Positions 34,825 to 43,855 of a stretch of DNA of 64,000 bases are shown piece by piece. This stretch comes from Paenibacillus sp. Soil766 (lineage in GTDB: Bacteria; Bacillota; Bacilli; Paenibacillales; NBRC-103111), in contig NZ_LMSJ01000012.1 of the NCBI RefSeq assembly GCF_001428105.1, forward strand, positions 370,569 to 434,568. The letters are read 5' to 3'. The notes beneath the pieces were generated by a model. It was given only the letters and a program-made list of their open reading frames with translations. It ran no database searches and was not told the origin of the DNA. The first letter of the stretch is position 1. Each line of letters starts with the position of its first letter. The translations under genes were made by a program, and so were the position numbers.

Positions 34825-36105
34825 ATGCTGGATATCAAATGGATTCGAAACAACCAAGATCAAGTGAAAGCAGCAGTGATTCTAAAAGGAGCAGAATGCC
34901 ACGTTGAGGAATTGCTCGTAGTTGATGAGAGAAAAAGGGATTTGCAGAGCCAAGTCGATCTGCTTCGAGCTAATCGCAATCGTGCTTCGGAGCAAATCGC
35001 GTCGTTAATGAAGCATCAGAAACCCGCTGAGGCAGAAGGCTTGAAGGAGCAAGTACGGGGCTGGAATCAGAGCTTAACGCTACTAGAAGCGGAATTGGAC
35101 GAGTATGAACAGAAGTTCAAGGAGCTCATGCTGCAAATACCGAATCTAGTTTCACCTGATACACCAATTGGAGCGAGTGATCAAGAAAATGTAGAACTGA
35201 AGGTCGTTGGTGATAAGCCGACGTTTGAGTTCGAGATGAAGGATCATCTTCAGTTAGGTGAAGCGTTAAATATGATCGATGTTGCACGGGGTGTCAAGAT
35301 CGCGGGCAGCCGCAATTACTATCTCAAAGGAATGGGACTTTATTTGCATAGGGCTGTCCAACAGCTAGCCATTGACTTGCTAACGGATCGTGGGTTCACC
35401 GTCATGGATGTACCACTCATGGTGCGGGAGGAAACATTGCTGAATGCAGGCTTCTTTCCATCAGGTAAAGATCAAACGTATGAGCTTCCTGAGGACAACA
35501 CATGGTTAGTTGGTACTTCAGAAGGTCCGTTGATTTCGTACTATGCGGGGGAGATCGTCGACTTATCGGAGGGGCCAATTCAATTAGCGGCCGTGTCGAA
35601 TTGCTTCCGGAAAGAAGCGGGCTCAGCAGGAAGAGATGTACGAGGCTTATACCGTGTCCATCAATTTGCGAAGGTGGAGCAAGTGATCCTCTGCGAGAAT
35701 AATGCAGAAGAGGCAGATCGTATGCTGCAGTTGATCACACAAAATGCCGAGGATTTACTTGCATGTCTAGAACTGCCTTATCGAGTTGTAGCGGTGTGTT
35801 CGGGCGATATGGGGGCTAAAAACTACAAACAATTCGATATTGAAACTTGGATGCCAAGCCGTGGGGCATACGGCGAGACGCATTCGTCGTCGAGCCTGCT
35901 GGATTTCCAAGCTCGGCGCAGCAATTTGCGTTATCGGGATCAAGAAGGTGTATTGCGTTATTGCTACACGCTGAATAATACAGCTGTTGCTTCGCCAAGA
36001 ATCCTCATTCCATTGCTGGAAAATCACCAGCAGGCGGATGGCTCGATTTATATCCCCCCTGCGTTGCGACCGTATATGCGAGGGTTGGAAGCGATTCGCG
36101 TGTAA
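34825..36105 (+). CDS. serS: Seryl-tRNA synthetase
   Basis: Class IIa aminoacyl-tRNA synthetase of 426 residues. An N-terminal coiled-coil arm (about 30-105) binds tRNA-Ser. Class II motif 2 is SNCFRKEAGSAGRDVRGLYRVHQFAKVE and motif 3 contains LNNTAVASPRILIPLLENHQ. Makes Ser-tRNA-Ser and also the precursor for selenocysteine where used. Controlled by the T-box leader just upstream. Confidence 0.97.
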   Translation: MLDIKWIRNNQDQVKAAVILKGAECHVEELLVVDERKRDLQSQVDLLRANRNRASEQIASLMKHQKPAEAEGLKEQVRGWNQSLTLLEAELDEYEQKFKELMLQIPNLVSPDTPIGASDQENVELKVVGDKPTFEFEMKDHLQLGEALNMIDVARGVKIAGSRNYYLKGMGLYLHRAVQQLAIDLLTDRGFTVMDVPLMVREETLLNAGFFPSGKDQTYELPEDNTWLVGTSEGPLISYYAGEIVDLSEGPIQLAAVSNCFRKEAGSAGRDVRGLYRVHQFAKVEQVILCENNAEEADRMLQLITQNAEDLLACLELPYRVVAVCSGDMGAKNYKQFDIETWMPSRGAYGETHSSSSLLDFQARRSNLRYRDQEGVLRYCYTLNNTAVASPRILIPLLENHQQADGSIYIPPALRPYMRGLEAIRV

Positions 36106-36110
36106 GAAAG

Positions 36111-36152
36111 AAAGCCACTTATCCTAAGTGTTGCAGTAGGATAAGTGGCTTT
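36111..36152. terminator. Bidirectional terminator
   Basis: AAAGCCACTTATCCTA with its perfect complement across a 10-nt loop, between convergent serS and the dehydrogenase gene. Confidence 0.85.
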
Positions 36153-36168
36153 TACTACCTTACTCGTT

Positions 36169-37125
36169 CTAATAACCTTCCGCCAAGTCCACAACATTGA
36201 TCATTTCTCCGCCATTCAGCATCGCGCGCAAATTGTGATAGAAAATGGTGGATACGCGATCTGTATAATGTTCAGATGACCCAGCAATATGAGGGGTTAG
36301 GATGACATTCTTCATGTCCCAAAGGGGGGAAGTAGCAGGTAAAGGCTCTTGCTCAAAAACATCTAACGCTGCGCCAGCAATCTTGCCTTCATGCAAGGCT
36401 TGAATCAGCGCATTTTCATCCAGCACATCGCCGCGAGCTAAATTAATGAAAAAGGCGCTGGGCTTCATAAGTGCTAGATGTTCTTTTTGCAAGAAGCCAC
36501 GTGTTTTCTCTGTACTTGGAAGCAGTACGACGATGAAATCGCTTTGTGAAAGCAGGAGCTGAAGACCATCCTCACCGTGAACGGTTGTATCGAAGGCAGC
36601 TTGCGGTGTCCCTGAACGATTCAAACCGATGACCGACATATCGAATGCTTTGGCCTTGCGAGCAACCGCTTCACCGATGGCTCCAGCCCCGATAATGCCA
36701 ATCGTTTTACCATGCAATTCGCCGAAGCGAACTTGATTGTCCCACAACTGCTGTTGCTGATTGTCATGGAGTAAATTAGCTTTCCGGACCCATTGCAGCA
36801 TGAGACTCAACGCGAATTCACTCATTTGAATGGTGTGAACACCTCTAGCATTCGTAACAATTACTTGACGTTTATCGAGTTCTGCAAGTGGCAGTTTATC
36901 AACCCCTGCGGATAAGGTTTGCACCCACTTTAACTTAGGGGCACGACTTACGATGTCAGGGTGTAATCGACCTGCTGAGATGATCACATCAGCGTCAGGG
37001 AGCATGTCGCCAGCATTCTTAGAAGAGGCAAACCAATGAAATTGGGAGCGTTCCTTCAAGTCTTGAGGCATTTGTTCCTGCATAGAAGTTAAATTCATGC
37101 CAGTTATAGCTACTATTTTCAGCAT
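36169..37125 (-). CDS. D-2-hydroxyacid dehydrogenase
   Basis: NAD(P)-dependent dehydrogenase of 318 residues. The Rossmann motif is GKTIGIIGAGAIGEAVARKAKAF. Catalytic residues are Arg in INLARGDVLDE, Glu in DVFEQEPLP and His in LTPHIAGSSEHY. It reduces 2-keto acids or oxidises D-2-hydroxy acids; which one is not apparent. Standalone gene. Confidence 0.92.
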   Translation of the reverse strand: MLKIVAITGMNLTSMQEQMPQDLKERSQFHWFASSKNAGDMLPDADVIISAGRLHPDIVSRAPKLKWVQTLSAGVDKLPLAELDKRQVIVTNARGVHTIQMSEFALSLMLQWVRKANLLHDNQQQQLWDNQVRFGELHGKTIGIIGAGAIGEAVARKAKAFDMSVIGLNRSGTPQAAFDTTVHGEDGLQLLLSQSDFIVVLLPSTEKTRGFLQKEHLALMKPSAFFINLARGDVLDENALIQALHEGKIAGAALDVFEQEPLPATSPLWDMKNVILTPHIAGSSEHYTDRVSTIFYHNLRAMLNGGEMINVVDLAEGY

Positions 37126-37212
37126 ATCATCACATCCTTGCTATTTTTTCGAAATGAATACCTACAATGATAAATGAAATGGAAAGCGAATGTAAACTCC
37201 AACGCTATCACA

Positions 37213-37250
37213 AAATACCCCGAGAGCGTCATTAGCCCTCAGGGTATTTA
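37213..37250 (-). terminator. Terminator of the DUF4015 gene
   Basis: AAATACCC-t-GAGGGC ... GCTCTC-g-GGGTATTTT read leftward, just after the stop at 37264. Confidence 0.75.
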
Positions 37251-37263
37251 CATGTTCAAGCGA

Positions 37264-38472
37264 TTAATAGTTTACATTAGCCGTGTAATTATTGTTGGCA
37301 TTCCACAATAGATACTCGTTAACACCGTTATCCTTCAAAGCTCGAATCTGTTCATCTAATTCATGCTTGCCGTATTTAATATAACCAGGTACCCAAGAAG
37401 CAGTAAAGTCTTGGATCCAAGGGCGGACAACAGGCTTCCAACCTTTTTTATCAATAGCTTCGAGCTTCTTAGCGGTATCCTTGGATGCACCATTGATTGT
37501 AGCATAGGGTGCAGCATCAGGTACTTTGGAGCCGAACCAGCCTGTGCTGTAATGGCTCGGATAAATCATAGGAGCAATGACATCGACATTCTGTGAGATT
37601 TTCTCGAAATCTTGACCGATACCTTCAGCTGCTGGAACTGACGCTGCATACCCGAAAATGTCGACAGAGACGCGAACACCCAGAGGAGATAATTGCTCTC
37701 TCGCATATTTCACGAAAGAAGAGACCGCATCAATCCGGGAACGCTCATCTTTGGTATATTTGAGAATGTCTGCTCGTTTCTCGAAACCTTCTGGGAAGCG
37801 GACATAGTCGAACTGAATTTCTTTAAAGCCTGCTTTGACAGCTTCTTTGGCAACAGTAATATTGTAGTCCCATACTTCTTTGCTATACGGATTAACGAAG
37901 CTGTCTGGAGGATTTTTTCCGTTCCCCCACAAGGTACCGTCTGGATTAACGAAAGATATTTCAGGTTTCTTTTTAGCTAGAATCGTGTCTTTGAAAACCA
38001 CAATACGTGCTATTGGATAAATGTTATGTTCTTGCAGGGTTGTCATGAGTCCTGGCATATTGCCAATGATTTTCTGAGTGGTTCCCATTGCATCGAGCTC
38101 GGCATTTCCAGTTTCCCATGTAATGTAGCCCCAGTCATCCTTTACATCGATAACCATCGCATTCAAATCGGTATCATCAAGTAATTTAACAAGCGTATTG
38201 AGTCGTGAACCGCCAGCACTGTGAGCAGTAGAGTAGATCCCTTTAACGACAGGTGCGTCTTTCTGTGGATCTACCTTGCCCACAGGAGCGAGTGGATCCG
38301 TTGCTTCAGTAGGTGTCGTAGGCGTGGCAGGTTGTACAACAGCAACAGCGTTCTTCGCATCTAGCGAAGCTTGCACAAGCTGTTCAAAGCTTGCATCGGG
38401 GTTTGCGGCCGTTACATTACCCCAGATTAGGGCAAGTGAGGCGAGTAAGATTTCCATGATGTATAAGTCCAC
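37264..38472 (-). CDS. Putative glycoside hydrolase, DUF4015 (PF13200-like), exported
   Basis: A 402-residue protein with a signal-peptide-like N-terminus (MEILLASLALIWGNVTAANP) and a TIM-barrel-like body. Conserved stretches are NAMVIDVKDDWGYITWET, KEIQFDYVRFPEGFEKR, SVDIFGYAASVP and VDVIAPMIYPSHYS. The Asp and Glu there are likely catalytic, as in related GH-like families. The GTG at 38472 and the ATG at 38457 are both possible; GGAGTGG overlaps the former. Substrate unknown, possibly cell-wall or extracellular polysaccharide. Confidence 0.83.
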   Translation of the reverse strand: MDLYIMEILLASLALIWGNVTAANPDASFEQLVQASLDAKNAVAVVQPATPTTPTEATDPLAPVGKVDPQKDAPVVKGIYSTAHSAGGSRLNTLVKLLDDTDLNAMVIDVKDDWGYITWETGNAELDAMGTTQKIIGNMPGLMTTLQEHNIYPIARIVVFKDTILAKKKPEISFVNPDGTLWGNGKNPPDSFVNPYSKEVWDYNITVAKEAVKAGFKEIQFDYVRFPEGFEKRADILKYTKDERSRIDAVSSFVKYAREQLSPLGVRVSVDIFGYAASVPAAEGIGQDFEKISQNVDVIAPMIYPSHYSTGWFGSKVPDAAPYATINGASKDTAKKLEAIDKKGWKPVVRPWIQDFTASWVPGYIKYGKHELDEQIRALKDNGVNEYLLWNANNNYTANVNY

Positions 38473-38602
38473 TCCAATCCTTGTTTCTAGCTTTCATTAT
38501 AAGCTAAGCGGGAAACTACGCACAGAGGAAATTTGTAGGCTTTTGTAGAAGTTTGCATGAGTAATTTGGCATATGTCGTATTCGGTCTTAAGTAGGAATA
38601 AA

Positions 38603-38634
38603 CAAAAACACCTAGAAGCTTGGCCTCCAGGTGC
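38603..38634 (-). terminator. Terminator of tatA
   Basis: GCACCTGGAG-gccaag-CTTCTAGGTGT followed by TTTTTG, read leftward. Confidence 0.65.
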
Positions 38635-38640
38635 TTGGAC

Positions 38641-38871
38641 TTACTTATTAGATTCACTTTTTGTTACTTCGGGGTTAATTTCTTTCCGTACGATCGTAGG
38701 TTGATCATCTGTGGATGAGTTGTTGCCGTTTCCATTTCCATTTGTTGCATCTTTGAACTCGCGGAACATTTTGCCAAAACCTCGACCAAGCTCAGGTAGT
38801 TTATTAGGCCCAAATAAAAGCAGGGCAACGATCGCAATTAGAATGATGTGCCAAGGAGATAAAGCTCCCAT
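38641..38871 (-). CDS. tatA: Twin-arginine translocase subunit TatA
   Basis: A 76-residue Tat subunit. One N-terminal membrane helix (PWHIILIAIVALLLFGPNKLPELGRGFGKMFREFK) contains the FGPxKLPELGR amphipathic hinge. The C-terminal tail is Asn/Gly-rich (NGNGNGNNSS) and acidic. ATG 38871 has GGAGG 8 nt upstream; the GTG at 38880 overlaps it. No tatC is adjacent, so this is a separate TatA or TatE-like copy. Confidence 0.93.
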   Translation of the reverse strand: MGALSPWHIILIAIVALLLFGPNKLPELGRGFGKMFREFKDATNGNGNGNNSSTDDQPTIVRKEINPEVTKSESNK

Positions 38872-38984
38872 TCCAGACACCTCCAGTAAAATTTATGTTA
38901 GCTATATTATATCATGGACTTATCATAACCTATATAGCCTATTTATTACAATTTTAATAACACTAGGCGCAAAAGTGATGCAAA

Positions 38985-39013
38985 AAAGACACCCTCAATG
39001 GTACAGGGTGTCC
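38985..39013 (-). terminator. Terminator overlapping the stop codon of a small ORF
   Basis: GGACACCCT-gtaccattg-AGGGTGTC-TTTTTT read leftward. The 5' arm lies in the last codons of the gene ending at 38995. Confidence 0.75.
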
Positions 39014-39183
39014 TTATGATGTTCCGAAATGCTGAATTGAATAATTTCCATGACATCTTCCGCTGCGAGTGCCTCTATACCGAACCGTAGCACGATCTCG
39101 GATTCCAACTCATTGCTGGTTAAAGAGGGATACAACTCGGGCGTTAATTTCATTACAATCCTGGATAATTTGACTGTCTCCAC
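38995..39183 (-). CDS. Small acidic protein, unknown
   Basis: A 62-residue protein from GTG 39183, which sits 8 nt after AAGGG; an earlier start exists at 39192. The sequence looks like a small helical domain with ELESEIVLRFGIEALAAEDVMEIIQF. Its stop codon is embedded in an intrinsic terminator. No family recognised. Confidence 0.6.
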   Translation of the reverse strand: METVKLSRIVMKLTPELYPSLTSNELESEIVLRFGIEALAAEDVMEIIQFSISEHHKDTLYH

Positions 39184-39319
39184 AAGCATCACCCTTCCAA
39201 TCAGAAGATTAGAATAAGAACTACGCCTGAACCTACCATCGATGAAAACCAGAACTATATGAAATTACATTCATTATAACACAATTCAAACTGGAATAAA
39301 GGGGCTGTTGGCTGATTTA

Positions 39320-40141
39320 TCACTTAGGCTTTCTAAATTCTCCGACAACACCGACAGTTTCAACAATATTCACGAACGCTTTCGGGTCAATTTCTTTAAT
39401 AATTCGTTTTAATTCTACTAGCTCATAGCGCGTCGTAACTGTCATTAGCATATCATGCTGTTGCTTCGTATATGCACCTTCCGTTTTAATTAAAGTAACG
39501 CCTCTAGGTATCATCAACAGTTTATTAATAATGGCATCCTTGTGTTTCGTCACGATGAACGCTGTTACTTTAACATGGCGAATATGTATCATATCGACAG
39601 TTTTTCCACTAATAAAAATAGCTAGCATAGAAAATAGGGCAAGATCCCAGTTGTCTTTGAAATAGCCGAGTGCAACGATGACAATACCGTTCATGGATGA
39701 CAGGATGGTGCCAAGAGGGAAGTCGTATTTCCGGGTTAAAATGAGGCCGACAATATCGAATCCGCCGCTGGATCCGCCAATACGAAGCGTAATTCCGCTG
39801 CCGATCCCGATGAGTACACCGCCAAATACTGCACCTAACATGGAATCTTTGGCTACGAAATTCATGGGAATAATTTGCATCATCCAAGTCACCAAAACGA
39901 CAGATGCAACGCTGATTATGATGAATCGTTTACCAATGGAAACAAGTCCCCAAATCATGAGAGGCATGTTAAACAATAAATAAAGAAATCCGATATTATA
40001 ATCTGTAAAATAACCAATAATCATGGCAATACCCGAAACTCCACCGCTAAGCAGCTGATGGGGAATAAGGAACATATTGAAGCCGACTGCGACAAGCAGT
40101 GCGCCAACTAGAATGATTAGAACATCTAGCGCCTTTTTCAA
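39320..40141 (-). CDS. YitT family membrane protein (DUF2179)
   Basis: A 273-residue protein with five to six membrane helices in the N-terminal 190 residues (GALLVAVGFNMFLIPHQLLSGGVSGIAMIIGYF is the family start) and a C-terminal DUF2179 cytosolic domain (RGVTLIKTEGAYTKQQHDMLMTVTTRYELVELKRIIKEIDPKAFVNIVE). It begins with TTG, with GAGGTG 7 nt upstream. Function unknown; sometimes linked to membrane-associated nutrient or stress processes. Confidence 0.9.
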   Translation of the reverse strand: MKKALDVLIILVGALLVAVGFNMFLIPHQLLSGGVSGIAMIIGYFTDYNIGFLYLLFNMPLMIWGLVSIGKRFIIISVASVVLVTWMMQIIPMNFVAKDSMLGAVFGGVLIGIGSGITLRIGGSSGGFDIVGLILTRKYDFPLGTILSSMNGIVIVALGYFKDNWDLALFSMLAIFISGKTVDMIHIRHVKVTAFIVTKHKDAIINKLLMIPRGVTLIKTEGAYTKQQHDMLMTVTTRYELVELKRIIKEIDPKAFVNIVETVGVVGEFRKPK

Positions 40142-40244
40142 AACAAATCACCTCTAAAATAGTATGCAGCATATTGCAAGTATAATTCATTCTTATAAAA
40201 CTGCAATTATTATTTGAACGGTGGGCAATTAATTCGAAATACAT

Positions 40245-40276
40245 AAAAAAAACTGTGTCCAAGAGATGGACAGCAG
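40245..40276 (-). terminator. Terminator of the DUF4178-DUF4247 unit
   Basis: CTG-c-TGTCCA-tctc-TTGGACA-CAG followed by eight T, read leftward. Confidence 0.8.
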
Positions 40277-40289
40277 CTTGATGGTGAGA

Positions 40290-40982
40290 CTATCGGCGCT
40301 TGAAAGAGCCTGTTTTCTTGGTTGTACTTGGCTTACTCGTACTCGGTTTACTTGTTGTTGGCTTCGTTACTTTATTTGGAGTTGAACCATCATTCTTACG
40401 TGCAGTTGAGGAACTTCCAGAGCTTGGATTTGCTGCACCACTCGTGAATCCTCCTGTTCGATCAGAGGTGGTTGGCTTCGTCTCCTTGGAGGAACCTGTA
40501 GTCGGTGTTGTTGCCTTGTAACTCGGCGTCTTCGTGTAGCCGCGGTAGTCATAAGAAGAACCTCTATTGTTATTCCAGCCGCCACCGAATATAGATTGAA
40601 GCAGCGAGGCGGTTAAATAGCCTTGTAAAAAGGAGGAGTCATAATGACTCTTGGCATATTCAATGCTATCGAGCTGAACTAATGTATTGTTACTATCACT
40701 GGGATCTTTCTGGATATTGATAACCTTGTCCTTATACACAAGGAACATCTGATCCTCAGATTCCTTACTCTTCTCTTTGGGTGTTTCTTTGGCAGCTAGT
40801 TCATTCGCAACTGTTGGCACTTTCTTGCCTTCAACAGCGTAAACCTTAGACATCGTAGTTCCCTTGCCATCAACGCTTACTAACGGATATTCATCCTTGA
40901 TATAACGTCCGGCATCTGCGCCACATGCGGTAAGAAGAGCGATAATTAGTATGAAGGAAAGCCATGAAGTCCATCTCTTCAT
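40290..40982 (-). CDS. DUF4247 lipoprotein
   Basis: A 230-residue exported protein. The N-terminal signal with lipobox LLTACGAD directs lipidation at Cys20. DUF4247 occupies about 24-150, with FLVYKDKVINIQKDPSDSNNTLVQLDSIEYA. The C-terminal third is a Ser/Thr/Lys-rich disordered tail (STARKNDGSTPNKVTKPTTS, repeats of TTSKPSTSKPS). AAAGGAGG lies 11 nt before the ATG. It follows the DUF4178 gene, and related genes cluster similarly elsewhere. Confidence 0.85.
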   Translation of the reverse strand: MKRWTSWLSFILIIALLTACGADAGRYIKDEYPLVSVDGKGTTMSKVYAVEGKKVPTVANELAAKETPKEKSKESEDQMFLVYKDKVINIQKDPSDSNNTLVQLDSIEYAKSHYDSSFLQGYLTASLLQSIFGGGWNNNRGSSYDYRGYTKTPSYKATTPTTGSSKETKPTTSDRTGGFTSGAANPSSGSSSTARKNDGSTPNKVTKPTTSKPSTSKPSTTKKTGSFKRR

Positions 40983-41060
40983 TGTCTGATAGTCCTCCTT
41001 TCAGGTGTTTCCGAAACATGCTTCCATGATAACATAGCTTTATCGACATCAGAGTTGATT

Positions 41061-41594
41061 TCAAAAATTTTTCAAAAATTTAATTTGATTGCCAGGTGTG
41101 CGTTCGCCTTCTAGGGCTACGAATTTACCATCCTGCCATTGTAGGAAGAAGAAACGTTGGTCTGGTCCGAAATATCGCCAGAAGATAATATCATCGCCAC
41201 TGCGGAAATCGGTGTTACCTTCTGTCTTTGAGACGTCGTTGCGATGAAATTCCAGATCGAAAGTGACATCCCCATCTAATTCTAATCGGGTAGGCACATC
41301 GTTGGGGTCGTCTAAAGCTCCTTCAATAAAGCTGCATAAGAAGCAATCATAGGTTCTGCCTTTTTCCACAATCAAGCACTGAATATTTTTACCGCTTTGT
41401 AGATAATAAGCATAGCGATGTGGAGCAAATCCGCGGTCAAAATAAACGACTTTACCGGAGATAACATATTCCTCTAAGTCTACATTTACAATATCGCCAA
41501 CACGCGCATCTTCAAGTGGATTGCCGACGGCTGTAGTTGTAGGTTGTTGTTTCTGGCTTCGCAGAATGCTGCTAACACGTTTAAATATGGACAT
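41061..41594 (-). CDS. DUF4178 domain protein
   Basis: A 177-residue soluble beta-rich protein of the DUF4178 type. Visible pattern: VGDIVNVDLEEYVISGKVVYFDRG, YAYYLQSGKNIQCLIVE, DIIFWRYFGPDQRFFFLQWQDGKFVALEGE. It starts 79 nt upstream of the DUF4247 gene on the same strand, so the two are probably an operon. In other Bacillota these DUFs travel with membrane-stress genes; function unknown. Confidence 0.83.
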   Translation of the reverse strand: MSIFKRVSSILRSQKQQPTTTAVGNPLEDARVGDIVNVDLEEYVISGKVVYFDRGFAPHRYAYYLQSGKNIQCLIVEKGRTYDCFLCSFIEGALDDPNDVPTRLELDGDVTFDLEFHRNDVSKTEGNTDFRSGDDIIFWRYFGPDQRFFFLQWQDGKFVALEGERTPGNQIKFLKNF

Positions 41595-41880
41595 AGTAAA
41601 CTCTCCTCTATACGATTCCGTTTTATTGTTCTCCCCTTTAATACGAGTTGCCTATTCATTCGGTTTCGTTCGAATCGTTAAAAGAAGTCACTGGCAATGT
41701 GTGTATCACTTGTGCTATAATATTTTAGATGTTCTTAAGGGCGGCCAGTTGGATCATGGAAGATGACGAATCGAAAGTGTATTCCACCAAGAAACTATAG
41801 AGACGGATAGGAAGTCGTACTTAAGGGTAAAAAAGATACAAGGCATTAGCCTGCCCTGTACAAAAGGAGATTGAATTTAT

Positions 41881-43500
41881 TTGAAAACATTTCAGGAGTT
41901 TGGTTTAGACGCATCGGTATTACGCGCGATTACAGAGATGGGCTTCGAAGAGTCCACACCAATTCAAGAGAAAACAATACCATTGGCCATGGAAGGCCGT
42001 GATTTGATCGGGCAAGCACAAACAGGAACTGGGAAAACGGCAGCGTTCGGTATTCCATTAGTTAACAAAATCAATGTAAAAGAAGAGCGCATTTCGGCTT
42101 TAATCATGTGTCCAACACGGGAACTTGCCATTCAGGTTGCGGAAGAGATTGAAAAACTCGGTCGTTTCAAAGGCATTCGTTCCCTGCCAATTTACGGTGG
42201 ACAGGATATCGTTAAACAAATTCGCGCTTTGAAAAAGAAACCACAAATCATTATCGGAACACCAGGACGTCTTCTTGACCATATTAACCGCAAAACAATC
42301 AAGCTTGATGATGTTCAAACGGTTATTTTGGATGAAGCGGATGAAATGCTTGATATGGGCTTCATGGATGATATCCAATCTATTCTTAAACTTGTTCCAG
42401 CAGAACGTCACACCATGTTGTTCTCTGCAACTATGCCAACAAACATTCAGAAATTAGCTCAACAATTCCTTACAAATCCAGAGCACGTTTCGGTAATCCC
42501 GAAACAAGTGAGCGCTCCTTTGATCGAGCAAGCTTATATTGAATTGCATGAGAAACAAAAGTTTGAGGCGCTTAGCCGTTTGATCGACATGGAAGCACCA
42601 GACCTTGCAATTATCTTCGGACGTACAAAGCGTCGGGTAGATGAGTTGGCAGAAGCTCTTCAAAAAAGAGGTTATGCTGCTGAAGGACTTCATGGTGACT
42701 TGTCTCAAAATCAACGTGATAACGTAATGAGAAAATTCCGCGATGGCAGTATTGATGTCCTTGTAGCAACTGACGTTGCTGCGCGCGGATTAGATGTATC
42801 TGGTGTTACGCACGTTATCAATTTTGACCTTCCGCAAGATCCAGAAAGTTACGTTCACCGTATCGGCCGTACAGGTCGTGCAGGTAAAGAAGGTACTGCT
42901 TGGACTTTCGTAACGCCACGTGAAATCGATCACCTTCACTTTATTGAGAAGGTTACACGCCATAAAATCAACAAAAAGCCTTTACCAAGCGTAGCAGAAG
43001 CGGTAGAAGGTAAACAAAAAATGACAGCTGAGCGTATTTTGGATATGCTTCAAAAAGAAGAGCACTCCGAATTTAAAGGCCTAGCTATTCAAATGCTTGA
43101 GCAATACGATTCCGTTAACTTGCTTGCAGCAGCTATGAAGCTTCTAACAGGTGACAAGAAAGATTTAAATATCGAATTGACACCAGAAGATCCGATTCGT
43201 GCAAGAAAGAAAAAATTCGATGTTCGCAGCTCAGGTAGACGTGTTGGCGGTGGATACGGTTCAGGATCAGGATCAAGCGATCGTCGTCAAGGTGGCGGCG
43301 GTTACGGTGGATCTGGATCAGGCAATTCCTCAAGTGGTGGCTCACGTTACCCGCGTAAGGATAGCAGAGATTACGGTTCAAACAGAGAAGGCGGAAACAG
43401 CTCAACTTCGAGAAACCGCGAATACGGAAGCAACAACTCCGGAAATCGTGATCGTTCCAGAGCGCCGCGCAAAAGTGAAGATACACTTGTAAATAAATAA
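41881..43500 (+). CDS. cshA: DEAD-box RNA helicase, CshA-like
   Basis: ATP-dependent RNA helicase of 539 residues. Motifs in order: Q motif GFEESTPIQ, motif I AQTGTGKTAAF, motif II DEADEMLD, motif III FSATMP, motif V ATDVAARGLD, motif VI HRIGRTGR. The C-terminal tail from about 440 is Gly/Ser/Arg-rich, with repeated GGGYGGSGSG and SRNREYG segments, as in CshA. It acts in mRNA decay and ribosome assembly, especially in cold. TTG start with AAAGGAGA 10 nt upstream. The leader is about 150 nt. Confidence 0.95.
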   Translation: MKTFQEFGLDASVLRAITEMGFEESTPIQEKTIPLAMEGRDLIGQAQTGTGKTAAFGIPLVNKINVKEERISALIMCPTRELAIQVAEEIEKLGRFKGIRSLPIYGGQDIVKQIRALKKKPQIIIGTPGRLLDHINRKTIKLDDVQTVILDEADEMLDMGFMDDIQSILKLVPAERHTMLFSATMPTNIQKLAQQFLTNPEHVSVIPKQVSAPLIEQAYIELHEKQKFEALSRLIDMEAPDLAIIFGRTKRRVDELAEALQKRGYAAEGLHGDLSQNQRDNVMRKFRDGSIDVLVATDVAARGLDVSGVTHVINFDLPQDPESYVHRIGRTGRAGKEGTAWTFVTPREIDHLHFIEKVTRHKINKKPLPSVAEAVEGKQKMTAERILDMLQKEEHSEFKGLAIQMLEQYDSVNLLAAAMKLLTGDKKDLNIELTPEDPIRARKKKFDVRSSGRRVGGGYGSGSGSSDRRQGGGGYGGSGSGNSSSGGSRYPRKDSRDYGSNREGGNSSTSRNREYGSNNSGNRDRSRAPRKSEDTLVNK

Positions 43501-43511
43501 GATGCAGCACC

Positions 43512-43546
43512 AAAAAGGCGGAGATCCTAGGATCTCCGCCTTTTTT
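43512..43546. terminator. Bidirectional terminator of cshA
   Basis: AAAAAGGCGGAGATCC paired directly with its complement, then TTTTTT. Confidence 0.9.
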
Positions 43547-43561
43547 CAAGTTGTATATGGA

Positions 43562-43648
43562 TTAAAGTATAAATGAGCTAGTGATGATAACTAACAAGAT
43601 GAAAAGTACCAAAATAGCACCTGCGGATGTTCCAACTGGATGAGACAT
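43562..43648 (-). CDS. YjcZ-family sporulation-type micropeptide
   Basis: A 28-residue membrane peptide: MSHPVGTSAGAILV followed by LFILLVIITSSFIL. It has a polar head and one hydrophobic helix, the layout of YjcZ peptides known from Bacillus spore-formers. A near-perfect AGGAGG site lies 7-8 nt before the ATG. Too short for automatic calling but convincing. Confidence 0.8.
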   Translation of the reverse strand: MSHPVGTSAGAILVLFILLVIITSSFIL

Positions 43649-43855
43649 AGTATCAACCTCCTGAATAATGATTTGGGGGTGGTGCGACTAGACAATACTA
43701 TATTATGTAAAAGTACCTATAACGACTAGACGGCTACCTATATCATGAAAAATAGGCTATAATTAAGTACATATACAAATAAGACATGCTATTGTCATGT
43801 CAGCAGTTAACAACGTAGAAAGTTTCCAGACGGAAACGCTAAGGAGGAAGCAGTT

